A DNA stretch of 64,000 nucleotides, taken from assembly GCA_009684525.1 (NCBI GenBank), contig WKKR01000001.1:868001-932000 (forward strand), given 5' to 3'. Below, piece by piece: positions 36,791 to 44,394 of this stretch; the first letter of the stretch is position 1; every line of letters starts with the position of its first letter. This DNA comes from Geobacter sp. Lineage in GTDB: Bacteria > Desulfobacterota > Desulfuromonadia > Geobacterales > DSM-12255. Below the pieces are notes generated by a model. It did not search any database. It was not told where the DNA came from and was given only the letters and a program-made list of their open reading frames with translations. A program made the position numbers and the translations under genes.

Positions 36791-37887
36791 GAATAATCTG
36801 GTTCTCCCTCGACGAGAATATCCGTGCCGATGCGCCGGATGCCGATCCGCTGCAGGGGGACGGCATCGGCCATCCTCCCGACCCCGGCGCCGCAGAACAG
36901 GCCAAACCCTTCCCCCCCCACCAGCTTGGGCGCATAAAAGAACAGGCAACGGTCGATCTGCTGCTGGCGAAGCATGGCGCCGGCCAGTTCGGCCCCGCCT
37001 TCCAGAAGGATCGACTGGATGCCGCGGCCACCGAGACGTGCGAGCAGGTCGTGCAGATCGACCCGGCCTTCCCGTTCGGCGCAGACCAGCACCTCGGCGC
37101 CCCGGTCCCGGAGCCGGGCTATCTTTTCCGCATCCTTCGACACGGTCGCCAGCAGGGTGGCGGCTTGCGACTGAAGGCCCAGCAAGCGCGAGGTCAACGG
37201 CAGACGGAGTCGGCTGTCAACGACCACCCGGAGCGGGTCGCGGCCACCGGGGATCCTGCTGGTGAGCTGCGGATCGTCGGCAATCGCGGTACCCACCCCC
37301 ACCATGATCGCATCGGAGATCGCGCGCAGGCGATGCACATGGCGCCGGGCCGGCTCACCGGTCACCCAGCGCGAATCGCCGCTGGCAGTGGCAGTCTTGC
37401 CATCCAGGGTCATGGCGCTCTTCAGGGTCACATAGGGGAGGCCGGTGGTCACCTGCTTGATGAACGGCCGGTTGATCTCTTGGCAGGCATCCTCCAGCAG
37501 CCCGGTGACAACCGGGATACCGGCTTCCCGCAGGCGGGCGATGCCGCTGCCGGAGACCTGCGGATTGGGGTCGACCATACCGACGAAGACCCGGCCGACC
37601 CGAGCCGCCACCAGGGCATCGGCACAGGGGGGAGTCCGGCCGAAATGGCTGCACGGCTCCAGGGTGACATAGACATCGCTCCCCAGCGCCTGTTCGCCGG
37701 CTTCAAGCAGGGCATGGACCTCAGCATGGGGGGTGCCTGCCTTGCGGTGCCAGCCGGTTCCGACCACCACGCCATCGTGCACCACGACGCAGCCGACCGC
37801 CGGATTGGGCGAAGTCCTCCCTACCCCCTTGCGGGCCAGAACCAACGCCTGCCGCATGAACCGTTCGTGTTGCTGTTCCGACACCAT
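36775..37887 (-). CDS. ribD: Bifunctional pyrimidine deaminase/reductase RibD
   Basis: 370 residues. The N-terminal deaminase carries GTSPNPAVG-like RTSPNPAVGCVV, PHAEVHALLEAG and the zinc motif TLEPCSHFGRTPPC. The C-terminal reductase (about 150-370) has YVTLKSAMTLDGKTAT, SRWVTGEPARRHVH and LLEGGAELAGAML. First rib gene of the unit ribD-ribE-ribBA-ribH. No FMN riboswitch is visible upstream; that position holds a palindromic repeat. ATG with AAAAGGGTGA. Confidence 0.96.
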   Translation of the reverse strand: MVSEQQHERFMRQALVLARKGVGRTSPNPAVGCVVVHDGVVVGTGWHRKAGTPHAEVHALLEAGEQALGSDVYVTLEPCSHFGRTPPCADALVAARVGRVFVGMVDPNPQVSGSGIARLREAGIPVVTGLLEDACQEINRPFIKQVTTGLPYVTLKSAMTLDGKTATASGDSRWVTGEPARRHVHRLRAISDAIMVGVGTAIADDPQLTSRIPGGRDPLRVVVDSRLRLPLTSRLLGLQSQAATLLATVSKDAEKIARLRDRGAEVLVCAEREGRVDLHDLLARLGGRGIQSILLEGGAELAGAMLRQQQIDRCLFFYAPKLVGGEGFGLFCGAGVGRMADAVPLQRIGIRRIGTDILVEGEPDYSCLPD

Positions 37888-37901
37888 TCACCCTTTTCCA
37901 A

Positions 37902-38020
37902 GGCTTCGAGAAAAGCTCCAGATGCAAGGCAGCGCAAGGGGAGAGATGCGAGGCGTACCCCAGGTACGTTGAGCGTCTCGCCCCGACGCGCAACGCCGCA
38001 GATGGACTTTTATCGAAGCC
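37902..38020. repeat. 119-base imperfect palindromic interspersed-repeat-like element
   Basis: The ends are GGCTTCGA and TCGAAGCC; inside them AGAAAAGCTCCAGATG faces GATGGACTTTTATCG-type sequence. The centre holds GGCGTACCCCAGGTACGTTGAGCG. It fills the whole gap between nrdR and ribD and can fold into one long imperfect hairpin on either strand. This architecture (long imperfect palindrome in an intergenic gap) fits a REP/MITE-like repeat. Only one copy is present in the window, so the family status is inferred. Confidence 0.5.
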
Positions 38021-38022
38021 GA

Positions 38023-38475
38023 TTACTTTTTGAGGAGGTCCTGGAGTTCTGCCATAAACTCGTTAATATCCTTGAACGACCGGTAGACCGAGGCAAACCG
38101 GACATAGGCCACCTGGTCCAGCCCGTGCAGCTCGTTCATGATCCATTCGCCGATCAAGGCGCTCGGCACCTCCCGTTCGCCGCTCTCCTGCAGACGCACC
38201 TCCAGGCGGTCCACCATCTGTTCGATCGCCTCTATGGAGACCGGCCGCTTCTCGCACGCCTTCTGGATGCCGGAGATCGGCTTCTGGCGGTCGAAACTCT
38301 CGCGGCGGCCATCCTTTTTCAGGACCAGCGGCAGGATCTCCTCCACCCGCTCATGGGTGGTGAAGCGGCGGCTGCACGATTCGCACTCGCGCCGGCGGCG
38401 AATGGTCGCCCCTCCCTTGTCCGGCCGGGAGTCGACCACCTTGCTGTCGCCGAAACCGCAGAAGGGGCATTTCAT
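38023..38475 (-). CDS. nrdR: Transcriptional repressor NrdR
   Basis: 150 residues. A zinc ribbon with Cys3, Cys6, Cys31 and Cys34 (MKCPFCG ... [16 protein letters not shown]) is followed by an ATP-cone domain ([15 protein letters not shown] and onward). NrdR represses ribonucleotide reductase genes in response to dATP/ATP. The start overlaps the end of the dCMP deaminase gene (ATGA), a functionally sensible pairing in dNTP supply. No obvious NrdR box pair is seen in the window. Confidence 0.96.
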   Translation of the reverse strand: MKCPFCGFGDSKVVDSRPDKGGATIRRRRECESCSRRFTTHERVEEILPLVLKKDGRRESFDRQKPISGIQKACEKRPVSIEAIEQMVDRLEVRLQESGEREVPSALIGEWIMNELHGLDQVAYVRFASVYRSFKDINEFMAELQDLLKK

Positions 38476-38942
38476 GGGGCAGCCTCCCCGGCAGGCGCCG
38501 GGACGAAATGCTCCACCGCAATGCCGCTTTCGGCGATCATCGCTGCTGCCAGCTGGTCGGCATACCCTTCCTGATAGACGATCCGGCGAATCCCGGCATT
38601 GATGATCATCTTCGAGCAGATGATGCAGGGCATGGTGGTGCAGTAGAGGATGGACCCTTCGATGGAGGTCCCGTGCTTGGCTGCCTGGATGATGGCATTC
38701 TGCTCGGCATGCAGCCCGCGGCAGAGCTCGTGGCGCTCGCCGGAAGGGACCTGCAGCTGCTCGCGCAGGCAGCCTACGTCCAGACAGTGGGCAATGCCCG
38801 ATGGGGCACCGTTGTAGCCGGTGGCAAGGATGTTCTTGTCTTTGACCAGCACTGCGCCCACCTGTCGCCGCAGGCAGGTGGAGCGCCTGGCCACCAGGTG
38901 GGTGATCTCCATGAAATACTCATCCCAGCTGGGACGGGTCAT
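38472..38942 (-). CDS. dCMP deaminase (ComEB-like)
   Basis: 156 residues. Zinc-dependent cytidine/deoxycytidylate deaminase: [30 protein letters not shown], the catalytic [14 protein letters not shown] and the zinc pair in [16 protein letters not shown]. It makes dUMP for thymidylate synthesis; the late-competence ComEB branch has the same fold. The start at 38942 ([10 protein letters not shown]) has GAGGTG upstream; a longer ORF start is not supported. Confidence 0.92.
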   Translation of the reverse strand: MTRPSWDEYFMEITHLVARRSTCLRRQVGAVLVKDKNILATGYNGAPSGIAHCLDVGCLREQLQVPSGERHELCRGLHAEQNAIIQAAKHGTSIEGSILYCTTMPCIICSKMIINAGIRRIVYQEGYADQLAAAMIAESGIAVEHFVPAPAGEAAP

Positions 38943-39000
38943 GCGGCACCTCGCGGGTGTATGCTCCTGGGATAGCGCCTGTTTCGGGCGCCGTCCGGCT

Positions 39001-39029
39001 ACCATACCCGATTACCCGCCACAGGTCAA
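39001..39029 (-). promoter_or_regulatory. Sigma-70 promoter of the dCMP deaminase-nrdR unit
   Basis: Minus strand TTGACC, 17 bases, TATGGT. Good -35 (5/6) and acceptable -10 (4/6), about 60 bases before the dCMP deaminase start. Confidence 0.6.
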
Positions 39030-39054
39030 GGATTGTCGGGCGGTTACGCCCCTC

Positions 39055-39084
39055 TTGACAGTCTGCCCGCTCCTCTTCCATACT
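39055..39084 (+). promoter_or_regulatory. Sigma-70 promoter of the HD-domain gene
   Basis: TTGACA, 18 bases, CATACT, followed about 25 bases later by the ATG with GGAG upstream. Divergent from the deaminase promoter. Confidence 0.5.
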
Positions 39085-39109
39085 ACGACCATCCCCGAAC
39101 GGAGTACCC

Positions 39110-39658
39110 ATGGACACCCTTGCCCTCCTGGCACGCTACTTTCCCAATCCGGATGCCTTCCGGATCGTTGTCGAGCACAGCCGCATGGTGGCAGCAAAGG
39201 CGGTCGGCGTTGCCCTTGCGCTCGACTGCCCGGTTGACGTGCAGTTCGTGGAGGAAGCCGCCCTGCTCCACGATATCGGCATCTGCCGCATCGACGCGCC
39301 AAGGATCTGCTGCTTCGGCGCCGATCCCTACATCACCCACGGCATCCACGGCCGCGCCATCCTCGAAGCCGAAGGGCTGCCGCGCCATGCCCTGGTCTGC
39401 GAGCGGCACATCGGCGTCGGCCTCACCGTCGAAGACATCGCGGCCCAGCGCCTCCCCCTGCCGCTGCGAACCATGGCCCCCACCACGGTGGAGGAGGAAA
39501 TCATCTGCTTCGCAGACCTCTTCTACTCCAAAAAGACCGGTGCCCTTACCAGGGAAAAGGACATAGAAGCCGTCCGCACCGGACTGCAGAACTTCGGCGA
39601 ACACAAGCTCAGGATATTCGACGGCTGGCTCGACCGCTTCGCCCCTTTCTCCCCCTGA
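39110..39658 (+). CDS. HD-domain phosphohydrolase-like protein
   Basis: 182 residues. The HD signature is visible: VEHSRMVAAKA (first His), EEAALLHDIGICRIDAP (HD pair), THGIHGRAIL and CERHIGVGL (further His). This set of metal ligands is complete for a simple HD hydrolase. Substrate unknown; relatives act on nucleotides. No signalling domain is attached. ATG with CGGAG. It is not obviously part of the following operon, since 107 bases with a regulatory-looking site separate them. Confidence 0.8.
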   Translation: MDTLALLARYFPNPDAFRIVVEHSRMVAAKAVGVALALDCPVDVQFVEEAALLHDIGICRIDAPRICCFGADPYITHGIHGRAILEAEGLPRHALVCERHIGVGLTVEDIAAQRLPLPLRTMAPTTVEEEIICFADLFYSKKTGALTREKDIEAVRTGLQNFGEHKLRIFDGWLDRFAPFSP

Positions 39659-39696
39659 TCCCCCCTTTTTCACCCCCCCCGGATTTCCCCCATCTT

Positions 39697-39710
39697 TTGA
39701 TTCAGGTCAT
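39697..39710 (+). promoter_or_regulatory. FNR/DNR-like half-perfect binding site
   Basis: TTGATTCAGGTCAT: TTGAT-N4-GTCAT, one mismatch from the DNR/CRP-type TTGAT-N4-GTCAA palindrome. It lies 56 bases before a gene set with redox and hemerythrin-like products, where control by a Crp/Fnr-family oxygen- or NO-sensor would make sense. Confidence 0.4.
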
Positions 39711-39765
39711 AACCTCCAGTCGTAAAGGGTGATAGGGTGACATCATCACCAGCAAGGAGGACGAC

Positions 39766-39987
39766 ATGAACCTGCCACAGGGACTCGGCGACAAAGCCAT
39801 CCAGGACGTCATTGCAACCGATCCGGCCATCGGCGAAATCCTGGCTCGCTACGACATCGGCTGCGTCACCTGCAAGGTCGGCATCTGCCTGCTCAAGGAC
39901 GTGGTCAAGATCCATGGCCTGACACCCGAAGCAGAGGCGGCAGTCGCCATCGACATCGAATCTTATCTGAACGAAAAGACAGTATAA
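39766..39987 (+). CDS. DUF1858/ScdA-N-like small redox protein
   Basis: 73 residues, ATG behind AAGGAGG. It resembles the short alpha-helical DUF1858 / hybrid-cluster-associated disulfide domain and the N-terminal domain of ScdA/YtfE (DUF542): IQDVIATDPAIGEILARYDIGCVTCK. Three cysteines (CVTCKVGIC) form the probable redox or iron site, then LLKDVVKIHGL. In ScdA/YtfE such a domain is fused to a hemerythrin domain; here the hemerythrin-like protein is two genes downstream. The likely role is repair of oxidised or nitrosylated iron-sulfur centres, inferred from domain logic only. Confidence 0.65.
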   Translation: MNLPQGLGDKAIQDVIATDPAIGEILARYDIGCVTCKVGICLLKDVVKIHGLTPEAEAAVAIDIESYLNEKTV

Positions 39988-40003
39988 AAAAAGGAGACAC
40001 CTC

Positions 40004-40456
40004 ATGGGAAATCTTGGATGTGGCTGCCCCGGCAGCATGGCACGAGTCATCGAACGAAACGAAACACAGGCACCGGCAGCCGGCCGGCAGCCATCGGAAC
40101 TGCGGCAGTGGCCGGTACAGCTTCACCTGGTGCCGCCGACAGCCCCCTACTTCAAAAACGCCGACATCCTGATCGCAGCCGACTGTGTGGCCTTTGCCGT
40201 CGGGAGCTTTCACGGGGAGCTGTTGAAAGGGAAGGCGCTGGCAATCGCCTGCCCGAAGCTCGATGAAACCGAAGCCTACACGGCCAAGCTCGCTACCATC
40301 TTCAGCGAAAACGACGTCAAAAGCATCACGGTCGCCATCATGGAAGTCCCCTGTTGCCGCGGACTGGACATCCTGGTCAGGCAGGCGCTAGCCCAATCGG
40401 GGAAGGATATCCCCCTGGAGACGGTAACCATCGGCATTAACGGCGAACGGAGGTAA
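40004..40456 (+). CDS. Iron-sulfur-family protein lacking its ferredoxin module
   Basis: 150 residues, ATG behind AAAAAAGGAGAC. The core (LRQWPVQLHLVPPTAPYF, ADILIAADCVAFA, GKALAIACPKLDETEAY, VAIMEVPCCRGLDILV) resembles a widespread family whose members normally begin with two 4Fe-4S ferredoxin clusters. Here the N-terminus is only GNLGCGCPGSMARVIER, so the ferredoxin half is missing or supplied by another protein. Conserved cysteines remain at the N-terminus (GCGC), in IACPKL and in VPCC. Function of the family is not established. Middle gene of a three-gene operon. Confidence 0.65.
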   Translation: MGNLGCGCPGSMARVIERNETQAPAAGRQPSELRQWPVQLHLVPPTAPYFKNADILIAADCVAFAVGSFHGELLKGKALAIACPKLDETEAYTAKLATIFSENDVKSITVAIMEVPCCRGLDILVRQALAQSGKDIPLETVTIGINGERR

Positions 40457-40462
40457 CGGGAT

Positions 40463-41029
40463 ATGAAAAGGGATATCACACAGAACCTGGTGGCGGAGCA
40501 TCGACTGATCCTGCGCATGCTCGACATCCTGGAGCGAAACGCCATGTTGACCCGTAGCGGGAACTACCGCACCTATCGCTTCTACCTGGACGGCGTCGAT
40601 TTCATCCGCAACTTTGCCGACCGGTTCCATCATGCCAAGGAAGAGGACGTCCTGTTCCGGGCCCTGGTGGAAAACGGCATGCCCAGGGAAAACAGCCCGG
40701 TGGCGGCCATGCTGATGGAACACGACCATGGCCGGGCCTTTGTCCGCAAGATGGAAGAGGCCACGCTGGCTGCGCTGCGGGGTGATCAGAACCGGGATGA
40801 GGAGATAGCCTCCTTTGCCCTTGCGTACGTGTCGCTTTTGCGGGAGCATATATCCAAGGAGGACCAGATCCTCTATCCGCTGGCCGAGCGGGTCATCCCG
40901 GAAGAGATGCGGGACGACATCATCCGGGAATACGATGCTGCCGAGTCGCGGGTCCCGGCCGGCTATGGCGAACACTACGCAGAGGTGATCGCCCGTTACG
41001 CTGCCGAACCGCTGGAGCAGGCTGCCTAG
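40463..41029 (+). CDS. Hemerythrin-like HHE domain protein
   Basis: 188 residues, all-helical. HHE metal-ligand pattern: NLVAEHRLILRMLDILE, FADRFHHAKEEDVLF, MEHDHGRAFVRKM and LREHISKEDQILYPLAE, giving five His and two Glu of a non-haem di-iron site. Seven bases after the previous gene. Such proteins bind oxygen or NO or handle iron, and the YtfE/ScdA branch repairs iron-sulfur clusters. Taken with the two genes before, this may be a split version of that function. Confidence 0.85.
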   Translation: MKRDITQNLVAEHRLILRMLDILERNAMLTRSGNYRTYRFYLDGVDFIRNFADRFHHAKEEDVLFRALVENGMPRENSPVAAMLMEHDHGRAFVRKMEEATLAALRGDQNRDEEIASFALAYVSLLREHISKEDQILYPLAERVIPEEMRDDIIREYDAAESRVPAGYGEHYAEVIARYAAEPLEQAA

Positions 41030-41058
41030 CGTCCATCCGTCACAACATGCCGAAACGA

Positions 41059-41088
41059 GAAAGGGCCACCCGTTTGAGTGGCCCTTTC
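41059..41088. terminator. Hairpin between the convergent hemerythrin-like gene and small membrane protein gene
   Basis: GAAAGGGCCAC / GTGGCCCTTTC perfect hairpin with an eight-base loop. T-runs are weak on both sides but it separates convergent genes. It closely resembles the terminator at 10261-10293 (shared GGCCA and GTGGCCCTTT blocks). Confidence 0.65.
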
Positions 41089-41126
41089 AGCGTCTGCTGC
41101 GACCTTTTTTGCTGCATCATCACCCC

Positions 41127-41351
41127 CTATGCATGTTCGGTTGCCTTGGTTTCCTTCCGGATGCCCTTGGCGAATCCCAGCATCACCATCGCTGCCGGCA
41201 CCAGCTGTCCGACCACGATCAGGGCACAGAGGCCGAGGAATATGGTGGAGTAGATCCCGCTGTTGTCTTCACGTGCACCCGAGGCGGCAAATGCGGTGGC
41301 TGCCGGAGCGATCCCTGCTACTGCTGCGAAGAGAGTGGTTAAAGTTTTCAT
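41127..41351 (-). CDS. Small single-span membrane protein, paralogue 2
   Basis: 74 residues, ATG behind AAGGAGGACGCC. Signal-like Ala-rich N-terminus (MKTLTTLFAAVAGIAPAATAFA), polar AASGAREDNSGIY, one transmembrane helix (STIFLGLCALIVVGQLVPAA), then MVMLGFAKGIRKETKATEHA. Between AASG and FAKG it matches the protein at 30035-30247 except for one Ile/Val exchange. The two genes are 11 kb apart and in opposite orientation, each with its own sigma-54-type promoter and terminator. Family not recognised. Confidence 0.8.
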   Translation of the reverse strand: MKTLTTLFAAVAGIAPAATAFAASGAREDNSGIYSTIFLGLCALIVVGQLVPAAMVMLGFAKGIRKETKATEHA

Positions 41352-41403
41352 GGCGTCCTCCTTAGAATTTCACCTGGATGGTGTTTGTTTTGATTATGTA
41401 ATT

Positions 41404-41420
41404 TGCATCCGGCATGCCAC
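41404..41420 (-). promoter_or_regulatory. Sigma-54 promoter of paralogue 2
   Basis: Minus strand GTGGCATGCCGGATGCA: TGGCATG-N4-ATGCA with GG and GC ten bases apart, close to the RpoN consensus. It lies about 53 bases before the ATG, the same distance as in paralogue 1. Confidence 0.65.
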
Positions 41421-41677
41421 AATGTATTTTTATTTATAAATAATTTTTAAGTATTGAAAGACAGGCGTCTTTTGCGTGAGAGGCGCTCAGACCAGGGTCA
41501 CGGCGGGATACAGGGGAGCATGGTTACGTATAGAATATACATACAGGGCCTTTCGGCTGGGTATCGGCGTAGAACGCCACCTGGCAGTGGGTTACAGACC
41601 ATGGGCAGGTAAGCCGGCATCAAATGTGCGGTGTATAACTTTATTATTCCGTTCTCATACGGCAGGGTGCGGCTCTG
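41421..41677. other. Gene-free stretch between paralogue 2 and the HyfB-like gene
   Basis: About 255 bases, first AT-rich and then mixed. It should hold the enhancer site for the sigma-54 promoter and the 3' end of the HyfB-like transcript. No convincing ORF, tRNA or terminator was seen. Confidence 0.5.
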
Positions 41678-43675
41678 TTATGCGGGGACTATCATGAGGG
41701 CGATCAGGGTCAGCAGGGTATAGAGGATGTAGAGATGGAGCTGGCCATGCTGCAGCTTTCTGATGGGCGCCATCTTCTCGTTCGCCCAGGCGAGCAGCGG
41801 CAGATAGATCCGCTCGAGAACCGTTTCCGGAACATGGCTGGCAAAATGGCTGGTCCGGGGGAAGGCAGAGGCGATCCAAGGGAGATGGGTATCCGGGCGG
41901 AGAATCCCGGCAAAGAGGGAAACCAGCATCTCCGCGAACGATGAGGCAGTGTACTCCATCCGTGCCGTCGGTGCCAGGTAGCCGCATCCCCAGGTGACGG
42001 ATGTCGTTGCGGCGGTGTTGCGCATCCGCAGCCGATACAAAAGGGCCGCCAGGCAGACCAATACCGCCGCCAGGATGGATATCCACGCCAGCGGTGCCGC
42101 GGACAGCAGACTGGAACCGCTGACAACGAGCCCCGGCTGCCAGCAGGCAACAGCGGCATCCAGGAGCGGTGCGACCAGAACGGGGGCAAAACCGATCACC
42201 CCGCAGACAACGGCCAGCACCGCCATGGGGAGGAGCATGCTTCTCCCCGGCTCATGCGCATGATCGCATGCCTCGGAGCGGGGAACCCCGAGGAAGACCA
42301 CGCCGAATACCTTGACGAAGCAGGCCACAGCCAGCCCCCCGACCAGCGCCAGGGCTGGTGCCGCCAGGGCAGCGGCCGCAACGCCGGCACCCGCACCGTT
42401 CATGGCGCCGTTGAAAAATCCCAGATAGATCAGCAGCTCGCTGACAAAACCGTTCAGAGGTGGCAGCCCGCAGATCGCCACGGCACCGATCATGAAGAAG
42501 AGGGCCGTCCGGGGCATCCGCTTCAAGAGCCCCCCCATCAGGTCGATCTCCCGGGTACCTACGGCATGGATCACCGAGCCGGCGCCGAGGAAGAGGAGCG
42601 CCTTGAAGGTGGCATGGTTGATGACGTGCAGCAGGGCGCCACCCATGCCCAAGAGCACCAGCAGCGCCGACCCATTGGTAATGCCCAGAAGGGCGATGCC
42701 GATCCCCATGGCGATGATGCCGATGTTTTCGATGCTGTGGTAGGCGAGCAGACGCTTGATGTCGTGCTGTCCCAGGGCAAAGACGACGCCGCCGATGGCA
42801 GAGACGATGCCGAGGACGAGAACCGTGATCCCCCACCACTGCGGGATGCCGGTAAAGAACGAAAAGGTCCTGACCATGCCGTAGATGCCGATCTTGAGGA
42901 TAACGCCCGACATGATGGCCGAGACGTGGCTCGGGGCGTTGGCATGGGCAGAGGGGAGCCAGACGTGGAACGGCATGATGCCGGCCTTGAAACCGAAGGC
43001 GAACAGGGCCAGGAGAAAGATCGCCACGGCGTAAGGAGAGGCGGCACTGACCGATGCAACGGCAGGGAAGGCGAAACTGCCCGTCTCGGCCTTGAGCAGG
43101 GAAAAGAGGGCGAACAGGCCAAGGGTACCGACATGGGTGCAGATCAGGTAGAGCGCCCCTGCATCCCGCACGGCGGCATCGGCATCGTCGGTGGTCAGGA
43201 CGAAATAGGCTGCCAGCGCCATGATTTCCCAGACAAAGAGAAAGAGGATCGCGGTCCGGGCCAGAACCACCCAGAGCATGGCCGACACGAGCAGGCCGAG
43301 GAAAAAGGTCAGCTTGCGGACCGTGCGCGGATGCTCGCGGGCCGGCCAGTAGCCGAGCGAGTAGATGCCGCAGCAGAGCGAAACGAGAAGGACGGGGATG
43401 GTGAAGAGTGCGGAAAGCGGGTCGACGGCAAAGGTCATGGCGCCGAACGGGAGCGACCAGGCAAGCTCATAGGTCGCGGTGACTCTGAAGATGAGGGTGA
43501 TGGCGGCTCCGGCCAGGCCGGCCAACGCGGCAACGGACATGAGCAGGGCAGCCAGCCGCTGGCCAAAGGCGACGGGAAACGACCGGACGAGCAGCGGCGC
43601 GCCGGAAAGCGCAGCCAGGAGTGCAGCGCCGACCAGCAGCGGGGCAGGAAGCATGTCCGGGAAACCGGCCGTCAT
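41678..43675 (-). CDS. HyfB/HycC-like proton-translocating membrane subunit (second copy)
   Basis: 665 residues with about 15 transmembrane helices, same length as E. coli HyfB (672). It contains the antiporter-like (NuoL/M/N) core: WEIMALAAYFVLTT, LYLICTHVGTLGLFALF, FGFKAGIMPFHVWLPSAHANAPSHVSA-type motif, LLAYHSIENIGIIAMGIG and GLPPLNGFVSELLIYLG. The C-terminus (WGCGYLAPTARMEYTASSFAEML) is shared with the copy at 45119-47119. It overlaps the HTH-EIIA gene by ATGA, so the two are translated together. No other complex subunit is in this transcript; it probably serves as an alternative or extra pumping subunit of the complex encoded divergently. Confidence 0.88.
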   Translation of the reverse strand: MTAGFPDMLPAPLLVGAALLAALSGAPLLVRSFPVAFGQRLAALLMSVAALAGLAGAAITLIFRVTATYELAWSLPFGAMTFAVDPLSALFTIPVLLVSLCCGIYSLGYWPAREHPRTVRKLTFFLGLLVSAMLWVVLARTAILFLFVWEIMALAAYFVLTTDDADAAVRDAGALYLICTHVGTLGLFALFSLLKAETGSFAFPAVASVSAASPYAVAIFLLALFAFGFKAGIMPFHVWLPSAHANAPSHVSAIMSGVILKIGIYGMVRTFSFFTGIPQWWGITVLVLGIVSAIGGVVFALGQHDIKRLLAYHSIENIGIIAMGIGIALLGITNGSALLVLLGMGGALLHVINHATFKALLFLGAGSVIHAVGTREIDLMGGLLKRMPRTALFFMIGAVAICGLPPLNGFVSELLIYLGFFNGAMNGAGAGVAAAALAAPALALVGGLAVACFVKVFGVVFLGVPRSEACDHAHEPGRSMLLPMAVLAVVCGVIGFAPVLVAPLLDAAVACWQPGLVVSGSSLLSAAPLAWISILAAVLVCLAALLYRLRMRNTAATTSVTWGCGYLAPTARMEYTASSFAEMLVSLFAGILRPDTHLPWIASAFPRTSHFASHVPETVLERIYLPLLAWANEKMAPIRKLQHGQLHLYILYTLLTLIALMIVPA

Positions 43676-44358
43676 GAAGCACCTTTCCCGATGTCGTGCT
43701 CGATCTCCCTTACCGCGGCCATGATCGCATCGATACGGCAGGGTTCCTTGAGCGCCTGGCGCAGACGTCCGTCCCGCAGGGCATAGGCGAGCTTGGAAAG
43801 CAGGTGAAGATGCGTCCTCACGGTCGGGCTGGTGATGGTGAAGAGGATCTGCACCGGCTTGCCGTCGATGGCGCCGAAGTCGACCGGCTGGGCCAGGAAG
43901 CAGAGGCTGATCTGCGGCACCGGCAGTTGCAGCAGGAGGGGGTTGCGGACGTGGGGGATGGCGATGCCGTCGCCGATTGCGGTGGTCCCCATGGCCTCGC
44001 GGGCGAGCAGCACCTGCAGGATGAATTCGGGATCGAGCTCCGGCGGCAGTTTCAAGAGGTCGACCACGTTCTGCAGGACCGTCTGCACATCACTACCGGC
44101 AACATTGCAGTGGATCCCCCCCGCTTCGATCGCCTCGCTGAGCAGCGGCAATGCAACGTTCTCTTCATCCAGCAAACGGTAGATCGAGGGATCGACCTTC
44201 AGCCCGTGCTCCGTAGCCCATTCGAGGAGGTCGACGCGATTGATCTGATAATCGCCGCTGACCATCTCCGCAGGAAGACGGTCCTTCCTGATCCAGCGCA
44301 TAACGGTCTTTTCGTCGACGTTCAGCGCCTTGGCCACGTCTGCTGTCTTGAGATGCAT
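43672..44358 (-). CDS. HTH domain fused to a PTS EIIA (fructose/nitrogen-type) domain
   Basis: 228 residues. Residues 1-55 form a helix-turn-helix of the MerR/excisionase-like kind (LKTADVAKALNVDEKTVMRWIRKDRLPA). Residues about 75-225 are a PTS IIA-2 domain with the phosphorylatable His136 in AIGDGIAIPHVRNP and the motif LLLQLPVPQISLCFL. This fusion looks like a phosphorylation-controlled DNA-binding or interaction protein linked to the PTS-Ntr chain. It is co-translated with a HyfB-like subunit (ATGA overlap) and has GGAG upstream. The His makes phosphotransfer possible; no EI or HPr gene is nearby. Confidence 0.82.
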   Translation of the reverse strand: MHLKTADVAKALNVDEKTVMRWIRKDRLPAEMVSGDYQINRVDLLEWATEHGLKVDPSIYRLLDEENVALPLLSEAIEAGGIHCNVAGSDVQTVLQNVVDLLKLPPELDPEFILQVLLAREAMGTTAIGDGIAIPHVRNPLLLQLPVPQISLCFLAQPVDFGAIDGKPVQILFTITSPTVRTHLHLLSKLAYALRDGRLRQALKEPCRIDAIMAAVREIEHDIGKGAS

Positions 44359-44394
44359 GTATGATAACTCCCTGCCTGCCCTGAGCCGCCCCCG

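Noticed and set aside
37888-38022. FMN riboswitch upstream of ribD
   Set aside because: The RFN core (AGGGCGGGGTGAAA type) is absent; the sequence is a palindromic repeat instead.
41476-41697. 73-codon ORF in the gap before the HyfB-like gene
   Set aside because: No ribosome binding site, overlaps the end of the HyfB-like gene, unusual composition.
42254-43786. Long, highly charged frame opposite the HyfB-like gene
   Set aside because: Antisense to a membrane protein gene; the charged composition is what antisense of hydrophobic codons gives.
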